Source: Candidatus Pedobacter colombiensis (GTDB lineage: Bacteria > Bacteroidota > Bacteroidia > Sphingobacteriales > Sphingobacteriaceae). From it: a DNA stretch of 64,000 nucleotides. The notes beneath the pieces are model-generated. The model searched no databases. It was given only the letters and a program-made list of their open reading frames with translations, and had not been told where the DNA came from. Shown here one piece after another: positions 1 through 9,649 of this stretch. The stretch is taken from assembly GCA_029202485.1 (NCBI GenBank), contig CP119313.1, positions 4,712,001 to 4,776,000 of the forward strand, given 5' to 3'. The position numbers and the translations under genes were made by a program. How positions within the stretch are numbered: position 1 is the stretch's first letter; the number at the start of each line of letters is the position of its first letter.

Positions 1-1614
1 AATTGGAAAAGGGAATAGGTAATGTTTTTCCTGGAATACCCTTAGTTTAGTTAAATTTTTAACCGTATAGGTTTTAACCCCGGTTACAGGATCCCTTACA
101 ATCTCCATTTTCTTTATCGGATTGGTTGCGGTCGAGAATAAGTTAACGGCAAGTTTCCAGCGTTTTACATCCCAGTATCTGGCATCTTCAAATGCGAGTT
201 CTACCCTACGCTCATGTCTGATGGCAGTACGCATATCTGTTTGTGATAAGCCTGTTGGTAGATCCGGCATTCCAGCACGTTTTCTTACCTTGTTTACGGC
301 ATCATAAACAGTTGCATCCGCACCAAAAGCTTCGTTCTGCGCTTCGGCATAGTTTAAAAGCACTTCTGCATATCTAAATAATATCCAGTTCTGACCACTA
401 GCAATATTAGCATCCGCCAGATTGATGCTTTCATCTGTAAATTTGCGCAGGTAATAACCTGTATTGGTAACCCATCCGGCAATGATACCGCCAGAAACGG
501 TTAAGTCTACCCCCCCGTTGTACAATTGCAATGAACGACCGCGAAAAACGGAACCATCATAAAGTACGGTGGCAGCAAACCTTGGATCCCTACCTACATA
601 CGGTTGCGTTTTATCATAACCTGATAGTACATCTGTAATTGGTAAACCGGTAGCCTGCATCTCATATTCATCAACCAGGTTCTGCGTAGGTAAAGTGCCT
701 CCTCTGCCACCAAATGCTGGAGGCTGATTGTATGTATCAAATAAATGAGAGCGTTGCGCCTTGTCGCCATTAAACTGTATAGTAAGGATGACCTCATTGT
801 TCATTTTATTGTTGTTGGCAAATACGCTGCTATAAGATGCCTGCAAAGCATAAGTTTTAAGGTCTATAACAGCTTTATTAGTGGTAGCAGCATCAGCCCA
901 TCTGCCCGCATAAAGCTGTATACGTCCTTTCATCGCTAAAGCAGCACCTTTCGTAATTCTACCCCAGTCGCCAGTAGCATAAGTAACCGGCAAGTCAGCA
1001 GCTGCTGCAGTGAGTTCATTCACCAGGAAATCATTAAATTCATCCTTAGTAGGTTTAGCTACAAATGCAGATTCATCCAGGTCATTCTGGGCAGTAGTAA
1101 TGATCGGCACCGGGCCAAACCAGTTCATAAACTCAAAATAATAAAATGCCCTTAAAAATCTGATTTCGGCCTTCATCCTTTTATTCAGGTTTGGATCGCC
1201 GGGTACGGCATCAATTTTCGAAAGGAACATATTGGCTCTTCGGATATACATCCAACGTCCAAAACTTGTGGCAGTCCACATACCATTTAAAGGAGAGTTA
1301 CTTGAATCGTAAGCTCCATTCCAATAAGTATTGTATATGGTACTGTTTACCTCTCCGTCATCGGTAATATCTGAAAGCAGGTTACCAGTGAAGATGGATG
1401 AATTAGGGTGTGGGCCGGAAAAACCCGCATTCATTTGTGCATAAAAGTTTCCGGTATAAGTTAATACCATATCCTGGTTAGTCCACATCAGTGGATCAGT
1501 TACCTGATCCACTGGCGTAATATCTAATACTTTTTTACATGATGCAGTCAGCAATAATACCGCCGCCAATCCCATCATTATATATCTGTTTGTGATCAAT
1601 TTCATCTTTTTCAT
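1..1614 (-). CDS. SusD/RagB-family nutrient-binding outer-membrane lipoprotein, system 1 (3' end beyond window)
   Basis: Reading the minus strand from the ATG at 1614 gives 538 codons with no stop before the window edge. The N-terminus is a lipoprotein signal (hydrophobic stretch then LLLTASCKK). The body has SusD hallmarks: a TPR-like helical N-terminal half with IRFLRAFYYFEF, a WILFRYAEVLLNYAEAQNEA segment, and RHERRVELAFEDARYWDVKRWK near the end. The last residues visible are KHYLFPFPI, the usual SusD C-terminal motif, so only a few tens of residues should be missing. It starts 10 bases after the SusC stop, the normal SusC-SusD coupling. The role is surface substrate capture as the lid of the SusC pore. 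Substrate unknown. A second ATG at 1605 is possible. Confidence 0.93.
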   Translation of the reverse strand, partial: MKKMKLITNRYIMMGLAAVLLLTASCKKVLDITPVDQVTDPLMWTNQDMVLTYTGNFYAQMNAGFSGPHPNSSIFTGNLLSDITDDGEVNSTIYNTYWNGAYDSSNSPLNGMWTATSFGRWMYIRRANMFLSKIDAVPGDPNLNKRMKAEIRFLRAFYYFEFMNWFGPVPIITTAQNDLDESAFVAKPTKDEFNDFLVNELTAAAADLPVTYATGDWGRITKGAALAMKGRIQLYAGRWADAATTNKAVIDLKTYALQASYSSVFANNNKMNNEVILTIQFNGDKAQRSHLFDTYNQPPAFGGRGGTLPTQNLVDEYEMQATGLPITDVLSGYDKTQPYVGRDPRFAATVLYDGSVFRGRSLQLYNGGVDLTVSGGIIAGWVTNTGYYLRKFTDESINLADANIASGQNWILFRYAEVLLNYAEAQNEAFGADATVYDAVNKVRKRAGMPDLPTGLSQTDMRTAIRHERRVELAFEDARYWDVKRWKLAVNLFSTATNPIKKMEIVRDPVTGVKTYTVKNLTKLRVFQEKHYLFPFPI

Positions 1615-1624
1615 TTCCTTCTAT

Positions 1625-4600
1625 TTAGAAATTAACATTTACGCCAAATCCAACATTCTTTTGGGTTGGATAGAAACCAGCATTGGCACCAGCATTACCC
1701 AAACTTGGAGTTTCCGGATCTATCCCTCCCTGTACAGAAGTCCAGGTAAACAAGTTAGAGGCCTGCGCATATACTCTTATCTGCTTAACTTTTAACGCGT
1801 CTATCCATTTTTTTGGCAATTCGTAGCTCAGGCGTACATCTCTTAATCTCAGAAAGTCGTCTTTAATTAAAGTAGCATCCGATGATCTGGAATTATTTGT
1901 TGAACTGGCCAAGCGAGGATAAATTGCACTTTCATTGCCTGGTCTCCATGAATTATCGTAAATGTACTGCCAGGTAGAAGTCGTTGCGTACCTAATGTAT
2001 CCGCCTAATGCACCATTAAAGAATGTACTCAGCATTATTCCTTTATGTTTCAAATTAAAACCGAAGCCAAAATTTACTGGTGGGAAACCCATATTATCAA
2101 GCCATATCTGATCATCAACAGTTAATTTACCATCACCGTTACGATCTGCAAATTTGATATCACCAGGTTTAATTGTAGCGTTCTTTAAACCATCCTGATC
2201 TACCGGCCAAGCTGCAATTTCTGCTGCATTCTGAAAAATACCAACGGCATGATAAGCTATCTGACTATTGGTACTACGTCCTTCCAAACGTAAATAATCC
2301 GGCAATGATTTGGTGCCAAAATCAATTACAGTAGTACGTACATATGTCAGGTTTGCATTTAAAGACAGATCCCATTCACTGGCTAATTTATGATGACTGC
2401 TTAACTCAACATCAAAACCTCTATCGCGCAGTTTCGCAAAATTCTGAATAGGCGCGTTAATACCAAACGTACCTGGAAGCACCGCATCTTTAGACATTAG
2501 TATATCATATCTATTCTTTTGATAGATGTCGAATCTGAACTCCAATTTTTTATCAAGGAGCGTTGCATCAATACCAATATTCTCTTGCCTGTTCTTTGCC
2601 CAGGTTACCTGCTCATTTGGCAAACTGCTATTTCCCAGATAAAAGCTTGGTGAATAAGTAGTACCAAAAATATAACCATTGCTACCTAATGAACCTGTAT
2701 TGGCCACCCGATAGGTATAGTAATAGCTATTAGCGCCAATGGAATCGTCGCCTGTTAAACCAACTGAGGCTCTAATCTTTAAGGAGTTGACAATATTTGT
2801 TAATGGGCTAAAGAAATTCTCTCTGGAAATCATCCACCCTGCGGAAGCGCCAGGAAAAAATCCCCACCTGTTACCTGGTGCGAACAGTGTAGATCCATCA
2901 AAACGGAAACTACTTTCCAGAAAAAACCTATTGTCGAAATCATAATTCACACGACCAACATATCCAGCTCTGGCTGATAAACCACGGGTACCATTCGTCA
3001 CCTCACCTACGGTCGATCCGAGGTTGAGAATATCCAGCCCAGGAGCCACCAGATTTAAACGTGTATCACTATTGCTATTAAAGCTACCCTCACTTTGGGT
3101 ATATAATGCCAAAACTTCAATTCCATGTAAGCCAACCTGCTCTTTGTAATTTACACCAAGGTCGAAGGTATACGTATTTGCATCTCTGGTATTATCTGTC
3201 AGCGAAGGTTTTCCCGCCCCGGTTGCCATAAAGTAACCGCTTAGCGATGTTGGATCTAACCTGTATTGTGGTACAGGTACTGTATAAGTTTTACCTCTTG
3301 TAAAGTTTTTATCTACATTGATATTGGTATAGGCCGATAGTCCTTTTAAGAAGGTTGGTTCCCAGATCAGTTTTACATTTCCGGTAATATAGTTCTCATT
3401 ATTGTATTGGTATCCTGCTTTTTCCGATATGGTTGCCAATGGATTAGAACCATTTGGAGGGGCTGCGAAGCTTCCATTTGGCATATAGACAGGGACTAAA
3501 GGTGACATATTAAGCGCTGAATTTAATACTGCTCCTCCCCTCATATTTTGCTTCCCCCCACGATAACTAAAGTTCAACAGTGATTTGAATTGCTTGCTTA
3601 AGGTAATGTCCAAATTATTTTGCAGGGTATAGCGCTGATAACTATTCCCAGGATACATACCCTGTTGGTCCGTATAAGTTCCGGAAATGAAATATTTTAC
3701 GGCTTCAGTGCCTCCTCTTACATTTAAACTATGATTTTGAACAAGTTCTGGTTTGCCAGTAAGCAGACCTAACCAATCGGTATTGGCATATTTGTAAGGC
3801 GACAATTGTCTTTTGATGGTATCTAACACTGCAGCGGAATATGGAGCAGCCAAACCACTGTTGGTAAAATATTCGTTTTGCATCAGCGCATAATTATACC
3901 CATCTAAGGTTTTAATCATTTTTCCGGGGCTGCTCCAGGTAAAGTTACCGGTATAGCCAAACTGTGGCTTACCTAGTTTTCCTCGTTTAGTGGTGATGAG
4001 GATTACTCCATTTGCCGCTCTGGCTCCGTATACCGCGCCCGCTGCGTTGTCTTTTAAAACCGTAATGCTCTCCACTTCGTTAGGATCGATATTACGCAAT
4101 CCTGCCTGATCTGCATTACCATTTAATCGTGGTATACCATCAATTACAATCAATGGTCTTTGAACATTATTTGTAGTTCTAATCAATAAATTAGAATCAT
4201 CACTCCCTGGGTTTCCTGAACTACTACGCGCTAACAATCCTGGGACACGTCCCACTAAAACCTGAGAAAGGTTAGACACTGGAATTTGTGTAATCTGGTC
4301 TGCATTTAAAGTACTTACCGCTGTAGTCAGGTTTTCTTTTTTAATCTGGCCATAACCTACTACTACAAATTCGCCCAACTCCATGTTCGATTCTTTTAAG
4401 ATGATGGTCAGTTCTTTCTGGTCATTAACCGGAACGTCGATGGACTCGAAACCGATCATAGATACACGGATGATTGATTTATCTGTGACCACAATGGTAA
4501 AGTTACCTTCAGTATTGGCCTGAGCGGCTCTGCGAGTCCCTAAAACTACGATGGAGGCTCCTGGAAGCGGCTTCCCCTGACTGTCTTTTATCAATCCCTT

Positions 4601-5020
4601 GATGACACGGAGAGGTTCTTGCTTGAGAACCTCATTTACAGGTCTATTGATAATGGTAATGATTTTATCTTCAATAGCATAAGTAAAGGGCTGATCGGCG
4701 AAACATTCATCCAATACTTCAGTCAATGGTTTATTTGTTACTTTAATGCTTATGGCTTTGGCGGCTTTGATTTGAGGTGTGGTAATGACAAAGTCATAGC
4801 CACTTTGTTTTCTGATGTCTTTGATCACCTCATGCAGGGCTGCCTTGTTTTTGTTCAAGCTAATCCGCTGTGCAAATCCCCCAGCACTCACATATAGCAA
4901 GGAGGTAAATAATATGATAATGGTTAGTTTCATAATTCGCAGTATCTTATTTGCCTGGTCAGCAAATTGCCTACGCTTAAATAGCGCATAAAAATTCATA
5001 CATTTGAGTTTAGTCCCCAT
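1625..5020 (-). CDS. SusC/RagA-family TonB-linked outer-membrane transporter with STN signalling domain, system 1
   Basis: 1131 codons. After a signal peptide (IMKLTIIILFTSLLYVSAGGFAQ) come an STN secretin/TonB N-terminal domain at about residues 55-115, a carboxypeptidase-regulatory-like domain (about 138-213, GLIKDSQGKPLPGAS), a TonB-box region (EFVVVGYG), the plug (VLKDNAAGAVYGARAANGVILITTK is the diagnostic block) and a 22-strand-type barrel ending GFGVNVNF. The STN domain is the FecA-type segment that contacts the anti-sigma factor, so this is a transducing SusC matched to the upstream FecR. The start is uncertain: an internal ATG at 4999 begins MNFYALFKR, a leader that recurs in the system 2 SusC (MNFYMTFK), so 4999 may be the true start. 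Substrate unknown; no carbohydrate enzyme is nearby. Confidence 0.95.
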   Translation of the reverse strand: MGTKLKCMNFYALFKRRQFADQANKILRIMKLTIIILFTSLLYVSAGGFAQRISLNKNKAALHEVIKDIRKQSGYDFVITTPQIKAAKAISIKVTNKPLTEVLDECFADQPFTYAIEDKIITIINRPVNEVLKQEPLRVIKGLIKDSQGKPLPGASIVVLGTRRAAQANTEGNFTIVVTDKSIIRVSMIGFESIDVPVNDQKELTIILKESNMELGEFVVVGYGQIKKENLTTAVSTLNADQITQIPVSNLSQVLVGRVPGLLARSSSGNPGSDDSNLLIRTTNNVQRPLIVIDGIPRLNGNADQAGLRNIDPNEVESITVLKDNAAGAVYGARAANGVILITTKRGKLGKPQFGYTGNFTWSSPGKMIKTLDGYNYALMQNEYFTNSGLAAPYSAAVLDTIKRQLSPYKYANTDWLGLLTGKPELVQNHSLNVRGGTEAVKYFISGTYTDQQGMYPGNSYQRYTLQNNLDITLSKQFKSLLNFSYRGGKQNMRGGAVLNSALNMSPLVPVYMPNGSFAAPPNGSNPLATISEKAGYQYNNENYITGNVKLIWEPTFLKGLSAYTNINVDKNFTRGKTYTVPVPQYRLDPTSLSGYFMATGAGKPSLTDNTRDANTYTFDLGVNYKEQVGLHGIEVLALYTQSEGSFNSNSDTRLNLVAPGLDILNLGSTVGEVTNGTRGLSARAGYVGRVNYDFDNRFFLESSFRFDGSTLFAPGNRWGFFPGASAGWMISRENFFSPLTNIVNSLKIRASVGLTGDDSIGANSYYYTYRVANTGSLGSNGYIFGTTYSPSFYLGNSSLPNEQVTWAKNRQENIGIDATLLDKKLEFRFDIYQKNRYDILMSKDAVLPGTFGINAPIQNFAKLRDRGFDVELSSHHKLASEWDLSLNANLTYVRTTVIDFGTKSLPDYLRLEGRSTNSQIAYHAVGIFQNAAEIAAWPVDQDGLKNATIKPGDIKFADRNGDGKLTVDDQIWLDNMGFPPVNFGFGFNLKHKGIMLSTFFNGALGGYIRYATTSTWQYIYDNSWRPGNESAIYPRLASSTNNSRSSDATLIKDDFLRLRDVRLSYELPKKWIDALKVKQIRVYAQASNLFTWTSVQGGIDPETPSLGNAGANAGFYPTQKNVGFGVNVNF

Positions 5021-5108
5021 AAACCAGCAATAAACTGATTTTAAGGGCTTGGTTTGGAATTAGTTGATTGATGTGTAAGTATATTTAATTGAATAATCCG
5101 GCCATTAG

Positions 5109-5142
5109 CCAGGGGTGAGTGCAATCACTCCTGGTTCTTTTT
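5109..5142 (+). terminator. Hairpin in fecR-susC spacer, T-tailed on the plus (antisense) strand
   Basis: Arms at 5109-5118 and 5125-5134 (CCAGGGGTGA / TCACTCCTGG) flank a 6-base loop. On the plus strand every position pairs if one G-U is allowed, and the stem is followed by TTCTTTTT. On the minus strand, which carries the operon mRNA, the same position is an A-C mismatch and no T-run follows. It therefore looks like a terminator for antisense transcription, or an mRNA hairpin between fecR and susC. A near-identical element sits at 19894-19928. Confidence 0.6.
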
Positions 5143-5168
5143 AGGATTACATTTAGGTAGCGTTCTAA

Positions 5169-6311
5169 TTACATAACAATTACCCTCCTTCCTTCAATCC
5201 TAAATCTCACATTTCCTGTTTTTTCGAGCGCTTTGAGTACTTGTATTAAAGTTCTGTCTCTTGATATTTCTGCGTTAAAACCTACAGAACTAATGGATCC
5301 TTCATAAACAACTTCTATGTCGTACCACCTTTCAAGGGCCGTCATCACAGTTTTAATATCGTTATCGCTGAAAATAAAGTTCCCATTCTTCCAGGCAACA
5401 ACATCATCTGTATCCACTTCATCAATGCGTACTATAGAACCAACTATAGCCTGCTGTCCTGGTTTTAACAGGTAATCTTTTGCATTGGATTTCAACCTCA
5501 CACGACCTTCCAGCAAGGTGGTTTTTGTAGCTGATCCACCGGCATATGCATCTATATTGAAATGGGTGCCCAGCACCACGACTTCCTGACTGGCGGCCTC
5601 CACTTTAAAAGGCCGTTGTTTATCTTTTGTTACTTCAAAGTAAGCCTCACCAGATAGCTCTACTTTTCTACTGTCTAACTGTGCGAATGAGGATGGGAAT
5701 TTCAATTTACTAGCGGCATTTAACCATACATGTGTTCCATCCGGCAACACCAGCTGGTATTGTCCGCCGCGAGGAGTAGAAACTGTATTGTACTGAGGTG
5801 CTTTGCTGGATGCAACTTTATTATCTACACGATATTCCAGTTGTCCATCTGCGGTTTTGCTAATCACGATGCCTGATTGTTGAGCAACCTTACCATTGGC
5901 TACATCATCCAGACTGATTTTTGATCCATCGGCTAATGTTAAAATGGCTTTGTTCCCACCCGGGTTCACATCATTTTTAAAACGTTTGGCCTGCGGTTCG
6001 GCCATAATTGCTTGTTTTTTCTCTTGACCTAGAAAATATATCCCTCCGACTGATAAGATCAACGCAACAGATGCTGCAACAGCATATTTACGCCACAGTG
6101 GAACTACTTTTTGCTCTTCCACATCATCATGAATAGGTAGTGCAGCCCAAATGGCTTTACCTGCTTTATTCAGCTCCTCCTCATCAGGAATAAAATCGTT
6201 ATTGAGGAGTTCACTGATATGCCAACTCTCCACAATAGCCCTTTCCTCATCAGAGCAGGTTCCTGTTTTATATTTATATAATAGATCTTCCGATTGGTAA
6301 ATGTTTTTCAT
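5169..6311 (-). CDS. FecR-family anti-sigma factor, system 1
   Basis: 380 aa. The first 85 residues form a cytoplasmic anti-sigma part (short helices with DEERAIVESW), followed by one membrane span (YAVAASVALILSVGGIYFL). The periplasmic FecR domain has PRGGQYQLVLPDGTHVWLNAAS, KVELSGEAYFEVTKD and VLGTHFNIDAY, all diagnostic. The C-terminal region (DIKTVMTALERWYDIEV) is the DUF4974 domain that follows FecR in Bacteroidetes. It should hold the sigma factor inactive until the STN domain of SusC signals substrate. It is separated from its sigma gene by two thioredoxin genes, which is not the usual adjacent sigma-fecR order. Confidence 0.93.
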   Translation of the reverse strand: MKNIYQSEDLLYKYKTGTCSDEERAIVESWHISELLNNDFIPDEEELNKAGKAIWAALPIHDDVEEQKVVPLWRKYAVAASVALILSVGGIYFLGQEKKQAIMAEPQAKRFKNDVNPGGNKAILTLADGSKISLDDVANGKVAQQSGIVISKTADGQLEYRVDNKVASSKAPQYNTVSTPRGGQYQLVLPDGTHVWLNAASKLKFPSSFAQLDSRKVELSGEAYFEVTKDKQRPFKVEAASQEVVVLGTHFNIDAYAGGSATKTTLLEGRVRLKSNAKDYLLKPGQQAIVGSIVRIDEVDTDDVVAWKNGNFIFSDNDIKTVMTALERWYDIEVVYEGSISSVGFNAEISRDRTLIQVLKALEKTGNVRFRIEGRRVIVM

Positions 6312-6392
6312 TATCTAAGCAGCGCTAATACTGCTGCTTAGATATATGTAGGTTAACTCGAGCCCAGGGAGTAGATAAAAAGATTTTTAATT

Positions 6393-7568
6393 TTAAAAAC
6401 CGTAAATCTTTTCAAGAGCTTTATCAATTGCATCAGACACACCTGCTGTAACGCGGGTGATAATTTTTCCATCAGCTCCTACCAGGATCTTTGTTGGGAA
6501 TCCATTAACGCTAAAAGTTTTAACAATATCCTGTTGCGCTATACCATCCTGATTCAGGATATGTACCCAGTTGACATCATCTTCTTTAATGGCCTTTGAC
6601 CAGGCCTTTTTCGATTCTTCAAGTGTTTTGCCTCTTTCCTGTGCAATGGCTATGATTTCAAAACCTTTTGACTTGTATTTTTTATAAAGCTCTTTCAGGT
6701 GGGGGTGACTTGCCCGACAAGGAGCGCACCAGCTACCCCAGAAATCGAGAATATAGGCGCTTCCTTTCATCAGTTCAGGGCTAACTTTGTTCCCCTCCTT
6801 ATCAAGGCGTTCGAAAGCAAAGACCGGCGTTCCTGATTGTGTAACGCTCAGTTTTTCAGCAATCCTGGCCACCGCCCGCCCCACGACTGTATTTTTGTAA
6901 GTAGGTTTCAGAGCTTTCCATGTAGCAAGGTATTCGTCAGCACTATAACTATTAGCTGTACGAGAAAGAATAAATAATGAAGCAAAAGCATCCGGGTTAG
7001 CCTTCACGAAGGCTTTCTCCTTCTTCACGTTCTCCCGGTAAAGCGCCATAATTTCCTCTGATAGCTTTGCAGAATCGACCGGCGAACGCTTTATTGCAGA
7101 ATCCCACAATTTGTCCAACATTTGTCTTTGCTTCTGTTCTGTCGGGGCCATCTGCAACAGCAATTGATTATAGCGTTCATTTTCATCATCACCTTTTAAG
7201 TGTATTGTTCCCGGTGAGTCTGCAGCTCCATTCAGTACAATATCTGTATTCAGCAGAAAAAAATCAAACGGTGGTTTGGGGCCACTTGAACTTTCATTCA
7301 TTTGTCCTTGTACGGGATGAACATATAGTTTGGCTGCGACCGGCATATCCTGAACAGGTACACGAACAGAAAAATGGTCTCCATTTCCCTGGGCGGTTAC
7401 ATATCCGGATTTCGCATCATCACTACCAGTCCATGAAATACCCAATTTTCTATTGCTCAACCCTTTAAGAACCCCGCTTATTGTAATACTATCTGTTTGT
7501 GCTTTAGCGCTCAGACAAAGTAAAATACCAGAGATGAACAGTATAATGTTCTTCATATAATTTGACAT
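6393..7568 (-). CDS. TlpA-like thioredoxin-domain periplasmic protein (391 aa)
   Basis: A signal peptide (MKNIILFISGILLCLSAKAQ) precedes an N-terminal DUF4369-like domain (about residues 25-130) and helical linker. A C-terminal AhpC/TSA-Redoxin thioredoxin fold carries the active site FWGSWCAPCR, with Cys281 and Cys284, and a cis-proline loop (NGFPTK). The likely role is thiol-disulfide exchange in the periplasm or on a lipoprotein-side partner. The predicted start MSNYM could be replaced by the next ATG at 7556, which begins the signal peptide directly. It follows the 468-aa thioredoxin by 10 bases and precedes fecR by 81 bases, so it is probably co-transcribed with the regulatory pair. Confidence 0.88.
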   Translation of the reverse strand: MSNYMKNIILFISGILLCLSAKAQTDSITISGVLKGLSNRKLGISWTGSDDAKSGYVTAQGNGDHFSVRVPVQDMPVAAKLYVHPVQGQMNESSSGPKPPFDFFLLNTDIVLNGAADSPGTIHLKGDDENERYNQLLLQMAPTEQKQRQMLDKLWDSAIKRSPVDSAKLSEEIMALYRENVKKEKAFVKANPDAFASLFILSRTANSYSADEYLATWKALKPTYKNTVVGRAVARIAEKLSVTQSGTPVFAFERLDKEGNKVSPELMKGSAYILDFWGSWCAPCRASHPHLKELYKKYKSKGFEIIAIAQERGKTLEESKKAWSKAIKEDDVNWVHILNQDGIAQQDIVKTFSVNGFPTKILVGADGKIITRVTAGVSDAIDKALEKIYGF

Positions 7569-7578
7569 AAAAAATAAA

Positions 7579-8985
7579 TTATTTTGCAGCTAATGTTTTT
7601 TCAAGTAATGCTTTTAGTTCAGGTTCTGATGGTCTTGGTGAATCAATCGTCACGATTTTGCCATTGCGATCGAACACCATGAAGCGCGGAATACCGGTGA
7701 TTTTATAATATTTGGCAATATCGCCCCAGCCTGTAGCAAATACTTGCAGGCCGCCCAGATTTTCATCTTTGATCATTTTCTGCCACTTCTCCTTGTCTTT
7801 TGCTTCATCTACGGAAATGCTTACAATCTGAACATCCGTACCTTTCATTTCTTGTTCCAACTTTTTCAGGTGAGGGATTTCAGCTTTACACGGGCCACAC
7901 CAGGTTGCCCAAACATCAATAAGAACTACTTTTCCTTTCAGGTCAGCCATGGTTACTGTCTTTCCATTTTTATCAGGGTAAGAAAAGGCAAAAGCAGGAT
8001 CGCCAGGTTTCAGTGAAGCCAGAGGTGCCAGTTGGTCGCGGCTTTTTTGCTGCTGGTTGTTTGTCAGCACATACTTGCCATACATAGCCATCATATCCTG
8101 ATACTCGACAAAGCTTTTTAAACGTCCAGCGCTTTCCAATACAAAATCGCCTTTCAATGTATCATTGGGGACAAAGTCAAGTGTGTTCTTTAGACCTTCC
8201 ATTCCACCAACACGCTTTGTATTCTGCATTCTTGAGGTCAGGCCTACTACCCCTCCAAGTACACGGGATCCCCATGGTTGTCTGTAAACTCCTGCAGTAT
8301 TTTTTGCGAAGTCCTGTATCTTTACTGTGGCATAGTAAGGGCTGTACTGTTCAAGCGTAGGATGAGCAGTACGAGGGGTATTTAAAAAATTGGTTGCATA
8401 ACCAGCGATATCCCAGGCCATGTTGTCTTTCATAAGTCTATCGAACTTTGCGTTCCCAGTAGTTTTTCCCGCCAAGAAAGTTCTGGATTTTATGTTAAGC
8501 TCTTCCAATTGTGGGAAGAAATCGACAAAAGTGCTCCTCTTCTTCATGTAGGACTTTTGTTCCAGCTCATTTACCATATCATGCCACTGGGTCATTACCA
8601 CATTCTCCCTGGAGTTGAGTTTACCATTGAGTACATAACTGGAATCAGAGATGGATAATGAAAGCTTATCACCAGCTTTAAAGTAGAATTTATAACTATC
8701 AGAAGGGCTGAGATTTGTCCCTGTTCCTACCAGGTAAAAACCTTCGTATTCGGGATAAAAAAGGAATCCAAAGCGTCCTTTTTCTTCAGGAGTTGAGGCC
8801 GCAATCTCCATTGGTTTTCCCTCTACAACTTTAAAAAGTTTTACGGGAGTTTTTTTGTCTTTGTTCAGTTGTCCACTGATTTCAACAGAAAGCTGAGCCC
8901 TGGATTGAATAGCGGATAAACTTATCAATAAGGCCGCGCCGCATAATCTTTTGATCATATTTATTTTGGTTTTGTGTTTACACAT
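7579..8985 (-). CDS. TlpA-family thioredoxin-domain protein, paralogue A (468 aa)
   Basis: A signal peptide ending SRAQ is followed by about 300 residues with no clear named fold, which open EISGQLNKDKKTPVKLFKVVEGK. A C-terminal TlpA/ResA-type domain contains VWATWCGPCK with Cys363 and Cys366 and the cis-proline loop GIPRF. The annotated start adds nine residues; MIKRLCGAALL at 8958 is a more typical signal start. The protein closely resembles the 463-aa product at 11158-12549 along its whole length (shared KGRFGFLFYP, YKFYFK, KTTGN, FLNTPR, VPNDTLKGD), so the two are duplicates. Position directly after the sigma gene suggests it belongs to the system 1 regulon. Confidence 0.88.
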   Translation of the reverse strand: MCKHKTKINMIKRLCGAALLISLSAIQSRAQLSVEISGQLNKDKKTPVKLFKVVEGKPMEIAASTPEEKGRFGFLFYPEYEGFYLVGTGTNLSPSDSYKFYFKAGDKLSLSISDSSYVLNGKLNSRENVVMTQWHDMVNELEQKSYMKKRSTFVDFFPQLEELNIKSRTFLAGKTTGNAKFDRLMKDNMAWDIAGYATNFLNTPRTAHPTLEQYSPYYATVKIQDFAKNTAGVYRQPWGSRVLGGVVGLTSRMQNTKRVGGMEGLKNTLDFVPNDTLKGDFVLESAGRLKSFVEYQDMMAMYGKYVLTNNQQQKSRDQLAPLASLKPGDPAFAFSYPDKNGKTVTMADLKGKVVLIDVWATWCGPCKAEIPHLKKLEQEMKGTDVQIVSISVDEAKDKEKWQKMIKDENLGGLQVFATGWGDIAKYYKITGIPRFMVFDRNGKIVTIDSPRPSEPELKALLEKTLAAK

Positions 8986-9067
8986 TTAACTGCCTTGGAA
9001 TACAAGTGCTGCTTTTTATATGTAGGTTAACCCAAACCAATGGAGTAGTGCAAAAAAATATTTCTCG

Positions 9068-9649
9068 TTAAAAATTAATGCTGATAAAAATGGAGAAGAT
9101 TTTAAGTTTTCCTTTTAGGATTTTTACAGCATTACTCACCTGCTTTTTAACTGTAAGATCGGAGACCCCGAGTTTTTCTGCGATTTCTTTATGAGAAAGG
9201 CCTTCTTTTCTACTAAGCTCAAACATTTCCCGCATCTTTGGGGGAAGTGCAGAAACTTCCTTCTCAATTACCGCAATTAATTCTCGTTCCCGCAATTGAT
9301 CATCAGTAATATATTCCCCTTCCTGAATAAACTGTTGCAGATAGGTTTTATAATCGGCTCTTACCTTCTTATGGTCTAAAAGATCGAAAATCCTATAGCG
9401 CACGGATGTGTATAAATAAAGGGAAAGTGAGGTATTGATATTTAAGGCTTCTCCTTTATGCCAGATGTAGGTAAAAACCTCCTGAACAATATCCTGGGCA
9501 TCATCTGCATCGGCCATAATCTTGCGGGCATAAATGTACATAATTGCCCAGTACCGGTTATATATTTGCTCATAAGCTCTCCTGTCCCCTGCTTTAAAAA
9601 GCAACAGCAACTCTTCATCTGAAACAATTTTTAAATTTATTTCCTGCAT
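9068..9649 (-). CDS. ECF RNA polymerase sigma factor, Bacteroidetes SusC-type, system 1
   Basis: About 193 aa from the chosen start. Region 2 contains YEQIYNRYWAIMYIYARKI and DAQDIVQEVFTYIWHK (DNA melting and core binding). Region 4 contains ALPPKMREMFELSRKEGLSHKEIAEKLGVSDLTVKKQVSNA, an HTH for -35 recognition. I chose ATG 9649 (MQEINLKIVSDEELL) because family members begin a few residues before the DEELL helix; an upstream ATG at 9691 would add 14 residues of unrelated composition. It should drive the downstream thioredoxin-fecR-susCD unit once FecR releases it. The gap to the thioredoxin gene is 82 bases. Confidence 0.93.
   Translation of the reverse strand: MQEINLKIVSDEELLLLFKAGDRRAYEQIYNRYWAIMYIYARKIMADADDAQDIVQEVFTYIWHKGEALNINTSLSLYLYTSVRYRIFDLLDHKKVRADYKTYLQQFIQEGEYITDDQLRERELIAVIEKEVSALPPKMREMFELSRKEGLSHKEIAEKLGVSDLTVKKQVSNAVKILKGKLKIFSIFISINF

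Noticed and set aside
7067..7468. Plus-strand 133-codon frame
   Set aside because: It lies wholly inside the thioredoxin gene on the other strand and has no recognisable protein features; a shadow frame.
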